Made by a program: the position numbers and the translations under genes. From Hydrogenophaga sp. (GTDB lineage: Bacteria > Pseudomonadota > Gammaproteobacteria > Burkholderiales > Burkholderiaceae_C), in the NCBI RefSeq assembly GCF_018780075.1, contig NZ_JADMKB010000029.1, positions 1-46,564 on the forward strand: a stretch of 46,564 nucleotides of DNA. The letters run 5' to 3'. The notes beneath the pieces were generated by a model, which worked only from the letters and a program-made list of their open reading frames with translations, ran no database searches and had not been told where the DNA came from. Below, piece by piece: positions 38,533 to 46,564 of the stretch. Each line of letters opens with the position of its first letter. The stretch's first letter is position 1.

Positions 38533-38573
38533 GCTTGCACTGCAACAAAGGGTGAAAAGGCAAACCTTGGCAC

Positions 38574-39803
38574 TCACACGGGCCGAGGACCCACGGTCGA
38601 ACCGTGCACGCGCACGCGCCACGCCATCGCCATCGCCGCCAGGCTGGCGCCCACGCCCACCAGACCGCTCACCCAGTAGTGCTGCACCAGACCGGCCGCG
38701 TCGCGGCTGATGATCAACCCGCCGACGAACGACGCCAGCCCCATGGCGGCGGACTGCACCGAGGCGTTGAGCGCCATGAAGGTGCCACGCAGTGCCGGAT
38801 TGGCCGCCCCCGTGATCAGCGCCATGCCCGGAATCATGCGGCCGCTCATGAAGACAAACAGCCCGGTCGAGACGATCAACACCGCCCACAACGGCCACCG
38901 GGGCATGAGTGTGGCGGCCAGCAGCGGCACGATCACCCCCAGCGCCAGCATGGTGAAGGTGGGCACTTTGCCCATGCGGTCGGCCAGGCGACCAAACAGC
39001 CGCGCCGTGAACAGCGTGGCCACGCCGCCGCAGAGGTAAAGGTAGGGAATCTGCTCCGGCAACACGCCCACATTGGCCTGCATGTAGATGGTGAAGTAGG
39101 GCAACACGGTAAAACCGGTGAACATCAGCAGCGCGGAAAAAGCGAAGGCACGCTGGTGGTTGCGGTCGACCAGCACCATGCCGATGCCGCGCCAGACCGA
39201 GGGCCGGTCGTTCGCCTTCAAATGGTGGTTCAGCGGTGGCAAGGTAGCGGCGGCGGCCAGCGCGAGCACGCCGCTCAGCACGGCGATGCCGATGAAGGGG
39301 GCCTGCCAGCTCAGGTGGTTGGCCAGGAACAGGCCCAGCGGCACACCGGCCACGGTGGACACCGAAAACGACGACATGACAATGCCCATGGCACGTCCCC
39401 GGCGCTCAAACGGAATCACATCGGCGACGATGGTCTGCGCCAGGGCCGACAGCACGCCGCCAAACACGCCGGCGGCCACGCGCGCCACCATCAGAAACCC
39501 ATAGCCCGGCGCCAGGCCACATGCCAAGGTGGCCAACGCGAACAGCACGTACAGGGTGAGCAGCAGGTGCTTGCGGTCGAACCGGTCCACGTAGGTGGCG
39601 GCGGCCAGGCCCGACACGCCGGCGGCCAGGGTGTAGGCCGCAACCAGCAGGCCGAACTGGGCGTCGCTGATGCCGAAGAGCCGAGTGAACTGCGGCCCCA
39701 GCGGCATCATGATCATGAAGTCGAGGATGTGGGTGAACTGGATGCCGGCGATGGTGAGCAGCAGCCAGCGTTCGCGGCGGGGGGTGAGCAGGGGATGTGT
39801 CAT
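38574..39803 (-). CDS. MFS transporter (DHA1-like)
   Basis: The 409-residue protein has about 12 hydrophobic helices. ILDFMIMMPLGPQF is in helix 1, VDRFDRKHLLL is motif A, and GRAMGIVMSSFSVSTVAGVPLG resembles motif C of drug antiporters. The same motifs occur in arabinose-efflux-like permeases. Substrate unknown. The ATG at 39803 is preferred; an upstream TTG is possible. It is divergent from the patatin-like gene with a very short spacer. Confidence 0.9.
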   Translation of the reverse strand: MTHPLLTPRRERWLLLTIAGIQFTHILDFMIMMPLGPQFTRLFGISDAQFGLLVAAYTLAAGVSGLAAATYVDRFDRKHLLLTLYVLFALATLACGLAPGYGFLMVARVAAGVFGGVLSALAQTIVADVIPFERRGRAMGIVMSSFSVSTVAGVPLGLFLANHLSWQAPFIGIAVLSGVLALAAAATLPPLNHHLKANDRPSVWRGIGMVLVDRNHQRAFAFSALLMFTGFTVLPYFTIYMQANVGVLPEQIPYLYLCGGVATLFTARLFGRLADRMGKVPTFTMLALGVIVPLLAATLMPRWPLWAVLIVSTGLFVFMSGRMIPGMALITGAANPALRGTFMALNASVQSAAMGLASFVGGLIISRDAAGLVQHYWVSGLVGVGASLAAMAMAWRVRVHGSTVGPRPV

Positions 39804-39870
39804 GATTTTGGGCAACTGCCCAATGTATCCGCCCCGCCCCGATGCGTGGCCTCACAAGGTTTTGGAAAAA

Positions 39871-41139
39871 GTGTCCCTCGATACGCTGATCACCCACAAC
39901 CTGCTGCCCTCTGACGCATCGCCCACACCCACCGCCGGCTGCGCGCTGGTGCTGATGGGCGGCGGCGCTCGCACCGCCTACCAGGCCGGCGTGCTCAAAG
40001 CACTGGCGGCCATGCAAGGCCACTGGGCCACCTCCGGCGGCGCGGCCCGAACCGCCTTTCCTTTCCGCTGGCTGTTCGGCACCTCGGCCGGCGCGCTCAA
40101 CGCCGCGTACCTCGCCAGCCGGGCCGAGCACGGCGTGCAAGCCCTGCTGGATCTGGCCACCTTCTGGAGCGGGTTGCGCTCCCATCGGGTCTACCGCCTC
40201 GATGCGCCGCGCTGGGTGCACGCCAACCGCATCGTGGCGGGCCTCACGCTGGCGCGGCAGGTCCGGCGCCACCGCGCGCTGCTCGACACCCTGCCCCTGG
40301 TGGACACGCTCCACCGCGCCATCGATCTGCGGGGCCTGGAGCGAGCGCTGGCGGCACAGCACCTGGACGTGCTGGGCGTGACCGCGTCCAGCTACACCAC
40401 GGGCGAACACTGGACCTTCTGCCAGACCCGCCCCGACCATCCGGTCCAGCCCTGGCATCGGCCGGGTCGGCGCTCCGAGTTCCAGCCGCTCACCATCGAA
40501 CACCTCATGGCCTCGAGCGCCATTCCCTTCCTGTTCCCGGCCGTGCCGCTCTGGGTGGAAGGGCATCGCGAGCATTTCGGCGACGGCTCCATGCGCCAGC
40601 TCTCGCCGCTCTCCCCGGCCATCCAGTTCGGCGCGCGAAAGATCCTGGCCATCGGTGCGGGTCAGCCGCAACGTTCGGGCATGGGCGCACGCATCGCCAA
40701 CGAACCCACGGCCGGCACCATTGCCGGTCACGCCATGGCCAGCGTGTTTCACGACACCCTGCAGGCCGACGTGGAGCAGACCCAGCGCGTCAGCCAGACG
40801 CTGTCGAGACTGCCGCCCGAGCTGGCGGGCGCACTGCCCTACCACCCGGTCCGGGTCCTGGCGTTGCAGCCGAGCTTCTCGCTCGACGAACTGGCGCGAA
40901 AGCACGTCAAGTCCCTGCCCGCCGCCACCCGCAACACCCTCACCGGTCTGGGCGCGCTCAACACCGGGCAGGGCGAAGCCGGCAGCGCCGCATCGCTCGC
41001 CAGCTACCTGCTGTTCGAACCGGACTTCGTCAACGCGCTGATCCAGCTGGGCGAGGCCGACGCCTGGCGCCGAAAGGACGAACTGTCGGACTTTTTTGCC
41101 ACGCCCGCGCAGACCGCAGCGCGAGCGGCGGTGACATAA
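39871..41139 (+). CDS. Patatin-like phospholipase family protein
   Basis: This acyl hydrolase has 422 residues from the GTG start. The oxyanion glycine loop is MGGGARTAYQAGVLKAL (29-45), nucleophile elbow GTSAG has Ser72, and the catalytic Asp is in FGDGSMRQ near 238. It probably cleaves lipid esters. The GTG at 39871 has an AAGG site about 11 bases upstream; the ATG at 39823 is an alternative but lies only 19 bases from the divergent MFS start with no ribosome-binding site. No signal peptide, so likely cytosolic. Confidence 0.88.
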   Translation: MSLDTLITHNLLPSDASPTPTAGCALVLMGGGARTAYQAGVLKALAAMQGHWATSGGAARTAFPFRWLFGTSAGALNAAYLASRAEHGVQALLDLATFWSGLRSHRVYRLDAPRWVHANRIVAGLTLARQVRRHRALLDTLPLVDTLHRAIDLRGLERALAAQHLDVLGVTASSYTTGEHWTFCQTRPDHPVQPWHRPGRRSEFQPLTIEHLMASSAIPFLFPAVPLWVEGHREHFGDGSMRQLSPLSPAIQFGARKILAIGAGQPQRSGMGARIANEPTAGTIAGHAMASVFHDTLQADVEQTQRVSQTLSRLPPELAGALPYHPVRVLALQPSFSLDELARKHVKSLPAATRNTLTGLGALNTGQGEAGSAASLASYLLFEPDFVNALIQLGEADAWRRKDELSDFFATPAQTAARAAVT

Positions 41140-41140
41140 T
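41135..41140 (+). promoter_or_regulatory. Possible -10 box for corA transcript
   Basis: CATAAT overlaps the end of the patatin-like gene and would start transcription near 41147, about 175 bases before the corA ATG. No good -35 hexamer is visible, so this is weak. Confidence 0.3.
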
Positions 41141-41169
41141 CGCCGCAGTTTCCACCCACCGAGAGCCTC

Positions 41170-41223
41170 ATGGACAGCACACCCCCCAGTTGTGTGCTTT
41201 CAGCCCTCCCCGCAACCGTCTGA
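41170..41223 (+). CDS. Candidate 17-codon leader peptide of corA
   Basis: MDSTPPSCVLSALPATV, started by an ATG after GAGAG and stopped by TGA. It contains a Pro-Pro pair. Codons 10-12 form the 5' arm of the long hairpin described next, and the stop lies in its loop, so ribosome position would decide whether the hairpin forms. Short Pro-containing leader ORFs control corA and mgtA in Salmonella. Small size makes coding status uncertain. Confidence 0.45.
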   Translation: MDSTPPSCVLSALPATV

Positions 41224-41249
41224 CAACCAGCGGTCGGTCGGCTGAAAGC
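41196..41249 (+). promoter_or_regulatory. corA leader hairpin, possible translation-coupled attenuator
   Basis: GCTTTCAGCC (41196-41205) pairs perfectly with GGCTGAAAGC (41240-41249). Within the 34-nt loop ACCG and CGGT can pair as well. From 41249 to the corA start the RNA is C-rich with few G runs, as expected for a Rho loading region. The 183-bp leader is long for a simple spacer. It is not a recognised M-box. Confidence 0.55.
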
Positions 41250-41322
41250 GCCGCCCGCCAACCGCCCCACGCCGCGCGCTCCTTTCGCTGGCGTTTCTCA
41301 GACCCACCGCCCGGGAGCAACC

Positions 41323-42309
41323 ATGCTCAACGTCTTCACCCTGGCCAATGGCCGCCTGTTCCAGGAAGAGATCGAGTCGCTCGAAGAGCTGGCCCGGTTC
41401 AAACCCATCTGGGTCGATCTGGAAGCACCCACGCTCGAAGAACGCCGCTGGGTCAAACAGCATTTCGGCCTGTCCATCCCCGAAGACGCGATGGACGAGG
41501 ACATCGAGGAGTCGGCGCGTTTCTTCGAAGAGGACAACGGCGAGCTGCACATCCGCTCCGACTTCCTGATCGATGACGACGAAAACCCGCGCGCCATCCG
41601 CGTGGCTTTCATCCTGAACGAACACAACGCCGCGCTGAAAAGCCAGGGCGTGCTGTTCTCCATCCACGACGAGGACGTGCCGGTGTTCCGCCTGCTGCGC
41701 ATGCGCGCGCGCCGCATGCCAGGCCTGATCGAGAACGCGAAAGACGTGCTGCTGATGCTGTTCGACGCGGACGCCGAGTACTGCGCCGACACGCTGGAAG
41801 ACATCTACGACGACCTGGAGCAGGTCAGCCGCCAGGTGCTGGCCGGCAACGTGACGGACAACAAGGCCGGCGAGGTGCTGTCGGCCATCGCGCGCCACGA
41901 AGACATGTCGGGCCGCATCCGCCGCAACGTCATGGACACGCGCCGCGCGGTCAGCTTCATGATGCGCAGCCGCATGCTCAGCGCCGAGCAGTTCGAGGAC
42001 GCGCGCCAGATCCTGCGCGACCTCGATTCGCTCGACAGCCACACCGCCTTTCTGTTCGACAAGATCAACTTCTTGATGGACGCGACGGTCGGTTTCATCA
42101 ACATCAACCAGAACAAGATCATCAAGATCTTCTCGGTGGCCAGCGTGGCCCTGCTGCCGCCGACGCTGATCGCCAGCCTCTACGGCATGAACTTCCAGTA
42201 CATGCCCGAGCTGAGCCAGAAGTGGGGTTACCCGTTTGCGCTGGCGCTGATGGTCATTTCGGCCGTGGTGCCGATGCTGTACTTCAGGAAACGCGGCTGG
42301 CTGAAGTGA
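41323..42309 (+). CDS. corA: CorA magnesium/cobalt transport protein
   Basis: This 328-residue channel has a long acidic cytoplasmic N-domain and two C-terminal helices. The signature GMN (about 288-290) is in SLYGMNFQYMPELSQKWGYPF between the helices. The end, FRKRGWLK, is typical. It is preceded by a structured leader with a small ORF, so it is likely regulated after transcription starts. The start MLNVFTLANGRL is standard. Confidence 0.96.
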   Translation: MLNVFTLANGRLFQEEIESLEELARFKPIWVDLEAPTLEERRWVKQHFGLSIPEDAMDEDIEESARFFEEDNGELHIRSDFLIDDDENPRAIRVAFILNEHNAALKSQGVLFSIHDEDVPVFRLLRMRARRMPGLIENAKDVLLMLFDADAEYCADTLEDIYDDLEQVSRQVLAGNVTDNKAGEVLSAIARHEDMSGRIRRNVMDTRRAVSFMMRSRMLSAEQFEDARQILRDLDSLDSHTAFLFDKINFLMDATVGFININQNKIIKIFSVASVALLPPTLIASLYGMNFQYMPELSQKWGYPFALALMVISAVVPMLYFRKRGWLK

Positions 42310-42327
42310 GCCTGATGCGGTGGCGGC

Positions 42328-43014
42328 TCACAGCCATCCGTTGTCGATGAATTCGAGCACATCGTAGGCCCGGCGCTCCAGCGGGTGCGACTGCGCGGCG
42401 TCGATGATGCGACGCACACCGTCCACGTAGGGCGTGTTGCCCAACACGCGGGTTTCCAGGGTGATGGCGCAGGCGCCGTCGTCGATCTGGATGCGGTGGA
42501 ACGCGTGCCGCGCCAGGTCTTGTGGCGCCAGGCCGAGTTGACCGGTCTGCATCGCGGGGTCGCGCACCGACACGATCGCCCGGGGGTCCACACCCAGCGC
42601 CTCGGCCATGGCCACCGCCGTGCCCGGCACCGAGGTCTTGTCCGCCTGGTGCGATTCGGTGATGGTGATCCGGCTGTCCTGGAACCAGTGTCCGCTGCGC
42701 CCCAGCATCGCCATGAACTTGAGCATCAGGATGTTGGCGTTGGGGCAGATGACGACGGGAACGCCCTGCGCCAGCGCGGCCACGTCGGTGCCGGTGGACA
42801 GCTCGATCAACACCGCGCCACGTTCGCGGCAGAAACCCACGATCTCGGGCAGCTCCCGCCCCGAGCCGGCGTGCACGATGGCCGTGACCCGCTCCATCGC
42901 GCGCCGAGGCAAGGCGTGGCGATCGGTCCACTGGCCAGCCGAAGCCCCCAGACCGACCCGCACTTCGTTGGCCAGCTTGCCCGCCCCCGCCACCAACGTC
43001 TCGGGCGCGGTCAT
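42328..43014 (-). CDS. DapB-like (dihydrodipicolinate reductase fold) protein of unknown function
   Basis: The 228-residue protein is short for DapB (about 270). The N-terminal nucleotide loop is altered (VAGAGKLANEVRVGLG, no GxxGxxG). The C-terminal half aligns with DapB: ICPNANILMLKFMAML corresponds to PNMSVGVN, and ITESHQADKTSVPGTAVAMA corresponds to the [16 protein letters not shown] catalytic segment, in which His-His-Arg-His is replaced. A true dapB is present elsewhere in the window, so this paralog probably does another reaction. Coupled (ATGA overlap) to the upstream nucleosidase gene. Confidence 0.82.
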   Translation of the reverse strand: MTAPETLVAGAGKLANEVRVGLGASAGQWTDRHALPRRAMERVTAIVHAGSGRELPEIVGFCRERGAVLIELSTGTDVAALAQGVPVVICPNANILMLKFMAMLGRSGHWFQDSRITITESHQADKTSVPGTAVAMAEALGVDPRAIVSVRDPAMQTGQLGLAPQDLARHAFHRIQIDDGACAITLETRVLGNTPYVDGVRRIIDAAQSHPLERRAYDVLEFIDNGWL

Positions 43015-43769
43015 GGCTGGAACAAGGCTTCGATCACGGCCCCGCTGTAACGGCTGGCCACCTCGCGCAGGAAGCGCGGAAAGTCCACGTGCGCGGCGTC
43101 GTCGGCGCGGTCGGAGATGGTGCGCACCACGGCCAGCGGCACCCCAAAGTCGTGGCACACCTGTGCGAAGGCCGCGCCTTCCATCTCCACCGCCAGGGCG
43201 TCGGGCAGCTCGCGCTGCAAGGCCTCGCTTTCGGCCGTGGTGGCCACGAAGCGGTCGCCGCTGATCAGCAGCCCCTGGTGCAGGCGGGGCGCTTGCAGGC
43301 CGAAGGCGGTCACGGTTTGGGCGCCCAGCTGCTGCGGCAGCGTGTGCAGCATGCGGTCGCAGGCCAGCTCCAGCGCATCGGTCAACGCCGCATCGGCCTC
43401 AAACCGCGCGCGGCCGTAGCCCGGCACCTCGTGGCGCGGGAACAGCGGCGAGGCGTCCATGTCGTGCTGCAGGAAACCTCGCGCCAGCACCACGTCGCCC
43501 ACGTTCACATCCGCGCCCAGCCCACCGGCCACCCCCGTGAACACGATGCGGTTCACGCCGAAGCGCTGAATGAGCAGCGTGGCGGTCGTGGCCGCCGCCA
43601 CCTTGCCGATGCCGCTGAGCACCGCCACCACCTCCTGCCCGTGCAGGTGACCCACCCAGAACTCGCGTCCGCCAACGGTCTGTTTCTGTTCGTCGGGCAT
43701 GAGCGCCAGCACGCTGGCGAGTTCGTCGTGCAGGGCTGCGACGATGGCTGTGCAAGGCGTCTTGTTCAT
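43011..43769 (-). CDS. mtnN: 5'-methylthioadenosine/S-adenosylhomocysteine nucleosidase
   Basis: The 252-residue protein of the PNP/UDP phosphorylase superfamily has VLSGIGKVAAATTATLLI, FTGVAGGLGADVNVGDVVLA, the purine/ribose site AVEMEGAAFAQV and the catalytic-Asp segment RTISDRADD. It removes adenine from MTA/SAH (or a related nucleoside) in methyl recycling. The start MNKTPCTAIV is preferred over an ATG 9 bases upstream. It is the first gene of a two-gene unit with the DapB-like gene. Confidence 0.9.
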   Translation of the reverse strand: MNKTPCTAIVAALHDELASVLALMPDEQKQTVGGREFWVGHLHGQEVVAVLSGIGKVAAATTATLLIQRFGVNRIVFTGVAGGLGADVNVGDVVLARGFLQHDMDASPLFPRHEVPGYGRARFEADAALTDALELACDRMLHTLPQQLGAQTVTAFGLQAPRLHQGLLISGDRFVATTAESEALQRELPDALAVEMEGAAFAQVCHDFGVPLAVVRTISDRADDAAHVDFPRFLREVASRYSGAVIEALFQP

Positions 43770-43800
43770 GCCCCGCATTGGATCAGAAGACTGAGGGGGC

Positions 43801-43898
43801 CCCGGAGCGCGTGCCTTGGCCCAGAACGCGGTGGAACCGGCTTCGCCGGGCCACTCGCGTTGCCCTCTGAGGGGTGACGCCGCAGGCGGCGCGGGGGG
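43801..43898 (+). repeat. Intergenic three-hairpin repeat, copy R7
   Basis: Left end CCGGAGCGCGTGC and CCCAGAACGCGGTGG, hairpin AACCGGCTTCGCCGGGCC, shortened second hairpin CCCTCTGAGGGG, third hairpin CGCCGCAGGCGGCG, then GGGGGG and the TTA (TAA) stop of fadD. It fills the gap between the nucleosidase start and fadD end. Confidence 0.82.
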
Positions 43899-45596
43899 TT
43901 ACTTCTTGTCGCGCAGTTCGCGGCGCAGGATCTTGCCCACCGGCGTCTTGGGCAGCTCGGTGCGGAACTCGATCACCTTGGGCTGCTTGTAGCCCGTGAG
44001 GTTGCTCTTGCAGAAGTCGCGCACCTGCGCTTCGGTGAGCGCCGGATCTTTCTTCACGATCACCAGCTTGACCGCCTCGCCCGACTTGTCGTCGGGCACA
44101 CCGACCACGGCGCACTCCATCACGCCGGGCAGCTGGGCGACCACGTCTTCAATCTCGTTGGGGTAGACGTTGAAGCCGCTCACCAGCACCATGTCTTTCT
44201 TGCGGTCCACGATCTTGAAGTAGCCGCGCGGGTCCATGATGCCGACGTCGCCGCTCTTGAAGAAACCGTCGGCGGTCATGACCTTGGCGGTCTCGTCGGG
44301 GCGCTGCCAGTAGCCGGCCATCACCTGCGGGCCCTTGATCGCGATCTCGCCCGGCTGGCCCTGCGGCACCTCGACACCATCGTCGTCCAGGCACTTCATC
44401 CAGGTGTTGGGCAGCGGCACACCGATGGTGCCGCTGTACTCGGTGCTGGTGGTCGGGTTGCAGCTGGCCGAAGGACTGGTTTCCGAGAGGCCATACCCTT
44501 CGCAGATCGGGCAGCCGGTCTTCTCCAGCCAGAGCTTGGCCACGGCGCCCTGCACCGCCATGCCTCCGCCCACCGAGACCTTGAGGTTCTTCCAGTTGAC
44601 GGTGTTGAAGTCGGGGTGGTTGGCCAGGCCGTTGAACAGCGTGTTGACCGCCGGGAAGCTGTGGAAGGTGTGCTTGCTCAGCTCCTTGAGCACCGCCGGC
44701 AGATCGCGCGGGTTGGGGATCAGGATCACTTTGCCGCCGGTGCGCATGCCCAGCATCATGTTCACCGTGAACGCGAAGATGTGGTACAGCGGCAGCGCGC
44801 ACACACTGGTGGGCTGCTCGCCCGCCGGCACCTGCTTCATGACGGGCTCGTTCCAGGCCTCGGACTGCAGCACGTTGGCGATCACGTTGCGGTGCAGGAG
44901 CACGGCGCCCTTGCTCACGCCCGTGGTGCCCCCGGTGTACTGCAGCACGGCGACGTCGTCGGGCTTGATGTCGGGGCGCTTGAGCGTGCCGCGCGTACCC
45001 TTGGCGATCGCGTCGTTGAACCGCACCGCGGTCGGCAGATCGAAGGTGGGCACCATCTTCTTGACGTTGCGCACCACGTAATTGACGACCGCCCCCTTGA
45101 GCAGGCCGAGCAGGTCACCCATGGCCGCGAGCACCACGTGCTTGACCGGCGTGCTGGCGAGGCACTGCTCCAGCGTGGCGGCGAAGTTCTCGATGATGAC
45201 GATGGCCTTGGCGCCCGAGTCCTTGAGCTGGTGCTCCAGTTCGCGCGGCGTGTAGAGCGGGTTCACGTTCACCACCACGAAGCCCGCGCGCAAGATGCCT
45301 GCCACCGCCACGGGGTACTGCGGCACGTTGGGCATCATGATCGCGACGCGGTCACCCTTCACCAGACCCAGCCCTTGCAGATAGGCCGCAAAGGCCTGTG
45401 ACAGGCTGTCGGTCTGGGCAAAGCTCAGCTCCTTGCCCATGAAGCTGTAGGCCGGGCGGCCCGCGTTCTTCTGGAAGCTCTCTTCGAGCAAGTGCACCAG
45501 CGAAGGGTACTGGGCGACATCGATGTCGGCCGGCACGCCGTTCGGGTAGGCGCCGAGCCAGGGTCGCACGGCGGACGCCTGCGTCGGTTCACTCAT
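43899..45596 (-). CDS. fadD: Long-chain fatty-acid-CoA ligase
   Basis: The 565-residue adenylate-forming enzyme activates fatty acids with ATP and CoA. It has P-loop-like YTGGTTGVSKGA near 222, GYGLSETSPSASCNPT (A5-type), the A7/A8 region SGDVGIMDPRGYFKIVDRKKDM, and Lys of A10 in PVGKILRRELR at the C-terminus. Length is normal. The start MSEPTQASAVRPWL was chosen; the frame stays open 138 bases upstream but is not protein-like. Isolated from other beta-oxidation genes. Confidence 0.93.
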   Translation of the reverse strand: MSEPTQASAVRPWLGAYPNGVPADIDVAQYPSLVHLLEESFQKNAGRPAYSFMGKELSFAQTDSLSQAFAAYLQGLGLVKGDRVAIMMPNVPQYPVAVAGILRAGFVVVNVNPLYTPRELEHQLKDSGAKAIVIIENFAATLEQCLASTPVKHVVLAAMGDLLGLLKGAVVNYVVRNVKKMVPTFDLPTAVRFNDAIAKGTRGTLKRPDIKPDDVAVLQYTGGTTGVSKGAVLLHRNVIANVLQSEAWNEPVMKQVPAGEQPTSVCALPLYHIFAFTVNMMLGMRTGGKVILIPNPRDLPAVLKELSKHTFHSFPAVNTLFNGLANHPDFNTVNWKNLKVSVGGGMAVQGAVAKLWLEKTGCPICEGYGLSETSPSASCNPTTSTEYSGTIGVPLPNTWMKCLDDDGVEVPQGQPGEIAIKGPQVMAGYWQRPDETAKVMTADGFFKSGDVGIMDPRGYFKIVDRKKDMVLVSGFNVYPNEIEDVVAQLPGVMECAVVGVPDDKSGEAVKLVIVKKDPALTEAQVRDFCKSNLTGYKQPKVIEFRTELPKTPVGKILRRELRDKK

Positions 45597-45732
45597 GAGG
45601 GTCTCCCGGGGTCTGTTACAAATCGTCAACCAGCATTCTCGCGCGGCCACCCGATTCGCGCGCGCGTGTTTTCCCTGACGGGATTCTGACATGCCGCCCT
45701 GAAACGCCTGATTGAAAGCCTCTGGCGCTATC

Positions 45733-45765
45733 AAAAAGAGAAGGGCTGGCTTTGGGCGGCCCTTC
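45733..45765 (-). terminator. Rho-independent terminator of pntB
   Basis: On the minus strand GAAGGGC/GCCCTTC forms a 7-bp stem (45759-45765 and 45740-45746) with a 12-nt loop, followed by TCTTTTT. It lies about 14 bases after the pntB stop, between pntB and the fadD promoter region. Confidence 0.8.
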
Positions 45766-45778
45766 CGTCACCGCGCGC

Positions 45779-46564
45779 TCAGCTCTTCAAAGCGACCAGC
45801 ACTTCGTCGAGCATCTTCTTCGCATCGCCGAACAGCATGCGGTTGTTGTCTTTGTAGAAGAGCGGGTTGTCCACCCCGGCGTAGCCCGAGGCCATGCTGC
45901 GCTTCATCACGATGGAGGTGCGTGCCTTCCAGACCTCCAGCACCGGCATGCCGGCGATCGGGCTGGTCGGGTCGTCCTGCGCCGCCGGGTTCACGATGTC
46001 GTTGGCGCCGATGACGATGGCCACGTCGGTGTCCGGGAAGTCGTCGTTGAGCTCGTCCATCTCGAACACGATGTCGTAGGGCACCTTGGCCTCGGCCAGC
46101 AGCACGTTCATGTGGCCGGGCATGCGGCCGGCCACCGGGTGGATGCCGAAGCGCACGTTCACGCCCTTCTCGCGCAGCGTGCGGGTGATCTCGAACACCG
46201 TGTGCTGCGCTTGCGCGACCGCCATGCCGTAACCGGGCACGATGATCACGTTCTTGGCTTCGCGCAGCATTTCGGCGGTCTCGGCGGCGAGGATGGGGTT
46301 CACCTCGCCCACCGGCTCGGCGGCGGCACCGCCCGCTGCCTTGGGCGCGGCGGCGGTGGTGCCGAAGCCCCCGGCGATCACGCTGATGAAGCTGCGGTTC
46401 ATTGCGTTGCACATGATGTAGGACAGGATCGCGCCGCTGGAACCCACCAGCGCGCCCACCACGATCAGCAGGTCGTTGCTCAGCATGAAGCCGGTGGCCG
46501 CGGCGGCCCAGCCCGAGTAGCTGTTGAGCATGGACACCACCACCGGCATGTCGGCGCCGCCGAT
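45779..46564 (-). CDS. pntB: NAD(P) transhydrogenase subunit beta, 5'-truncated by window edge
   Basis: The last 261 codons of PntB, which with PntA moves hydride between NADH and NADP+ using the proton gradient. [26 protein letters not shown] is a conserved membrane segment. The C-terminal NADP-binding domain has [33 protein letters not shown], and [30 protein letters not shown]. About 200 N-terminal residues lie beyond the right edge. Confidence 0.97.
   Translation of the reverse strand: MGGADMPVVVSMLNSYSGWAAAATGFMLSNDLLIVVGALVGSSGAILSYIMCNAMNRSFISVIAGGFGTTAAAPKAAGGAAAEPVGEVNPILAAETAEMLREAKNVIIVPGYGMAVAQAQHTVFEITRTLREKGVNVRFGIHPVAGRMPGHMNVLLAEAKVPYDIVFEMDELNDDFPDTDVAIVIGANDIVNPAAQDDPTSPIAGMPVLEVWKARTSIVMKRSMASGYAGVDNPLFYKDNNRMLFGDAKKMLDEVLVALKS

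Noticed and set aside
38527..38560. Sigma-54-type promoter before hpf
   Set aside because: TTGC and GTGC elements are present but not as GG-N10-GC; the sigma-70-like pair fits better.

Overview
The window is GC-rich (roughly two thirds G+C), densely packed bacterial chromosome. The gene set points to the Burkholderiales, most likely a Comamonadaceae member of the Hydrogenophaga/Acidovorax/Polaromonas type. The evidence is a beta-proteobacterial GshA-type glutamate-cysteine ligase, the hpf-ptsN-hprK block, the divergent bamE/fur pair, the leuS-lptE-holA block, and a family of G/C-rich hairpin repeats between genes. No rRNA, tRNA, CRISPR array, prophage or intact insertion sequence was seen. 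Both ends cut a gene: glcB at the left and pntB at the right.

Layout. Positions 1-10.5 kb hold the end of malate synthase G, a secreted HExxH protein, a tautomerase operon facing a LysR regulator, a chemoreceptor, a crotonase, two multiheme cytochromes c, and a cysteine-rich CWC protein coupled to a small membrane protein. Positions 10.5-17 kb form an envelope-stress-like module: a DegP/DegQ protease with a small membrane protein, a DUF1345 membrane protein, a QseBC-like two-component system and a DHA2-type efflux pump. The same CTTAG direct repeat, with an 11-bp period, lies in front of both the protease and the response regulator. Positions 17-26.5 kb carry a zinc-ribbon metallopeptidase, a class II glutamine amidotransferase and glutathione synthesis (gshB and gshA flanking benE and kup), followed by proA. 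Positions 26.5-29 kb are accessory: a DUF2855 gene, creA, and remnants of three unrelated catabolic or transport genes. Positions 29-38.5 kb are core: holA, lptE, leuS, exbD, exbB, dapB, bamE, fur, hprK, ptsN and hpf. Positions 38.5-46.6 kb hold an MFS transporter, a patatin-like lipase, corA with a structured leader, a DapB-like protein coupled to a methylthioadenosine/SAH nucleosidase, a long-chain acyl-CoA ligase and the end of pntB.

The main non-gene structures are: (i) seven copies of an approximately 90-120 bp three-hairpin repeat, six of them abutting a stop codon on the same side; (ii) the shared CTTAG operator pair; (iii) a corA leader with a 17-codon ORF whose 3' half forms one arm of a perfect 10-bp stem; (iv) a gene-decay scar between creA and holA; (v) a decayed partial copy of a small gene on the far side of the chemoreceptor; and (vi) a 6-bp tandem repeat inside the protease gene. 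I see no obvious defence system or biosynthetic cluster. The best candidates for something undescribed are the repeat family, the corA leader, and the nucleosidase/DapB-like pair.
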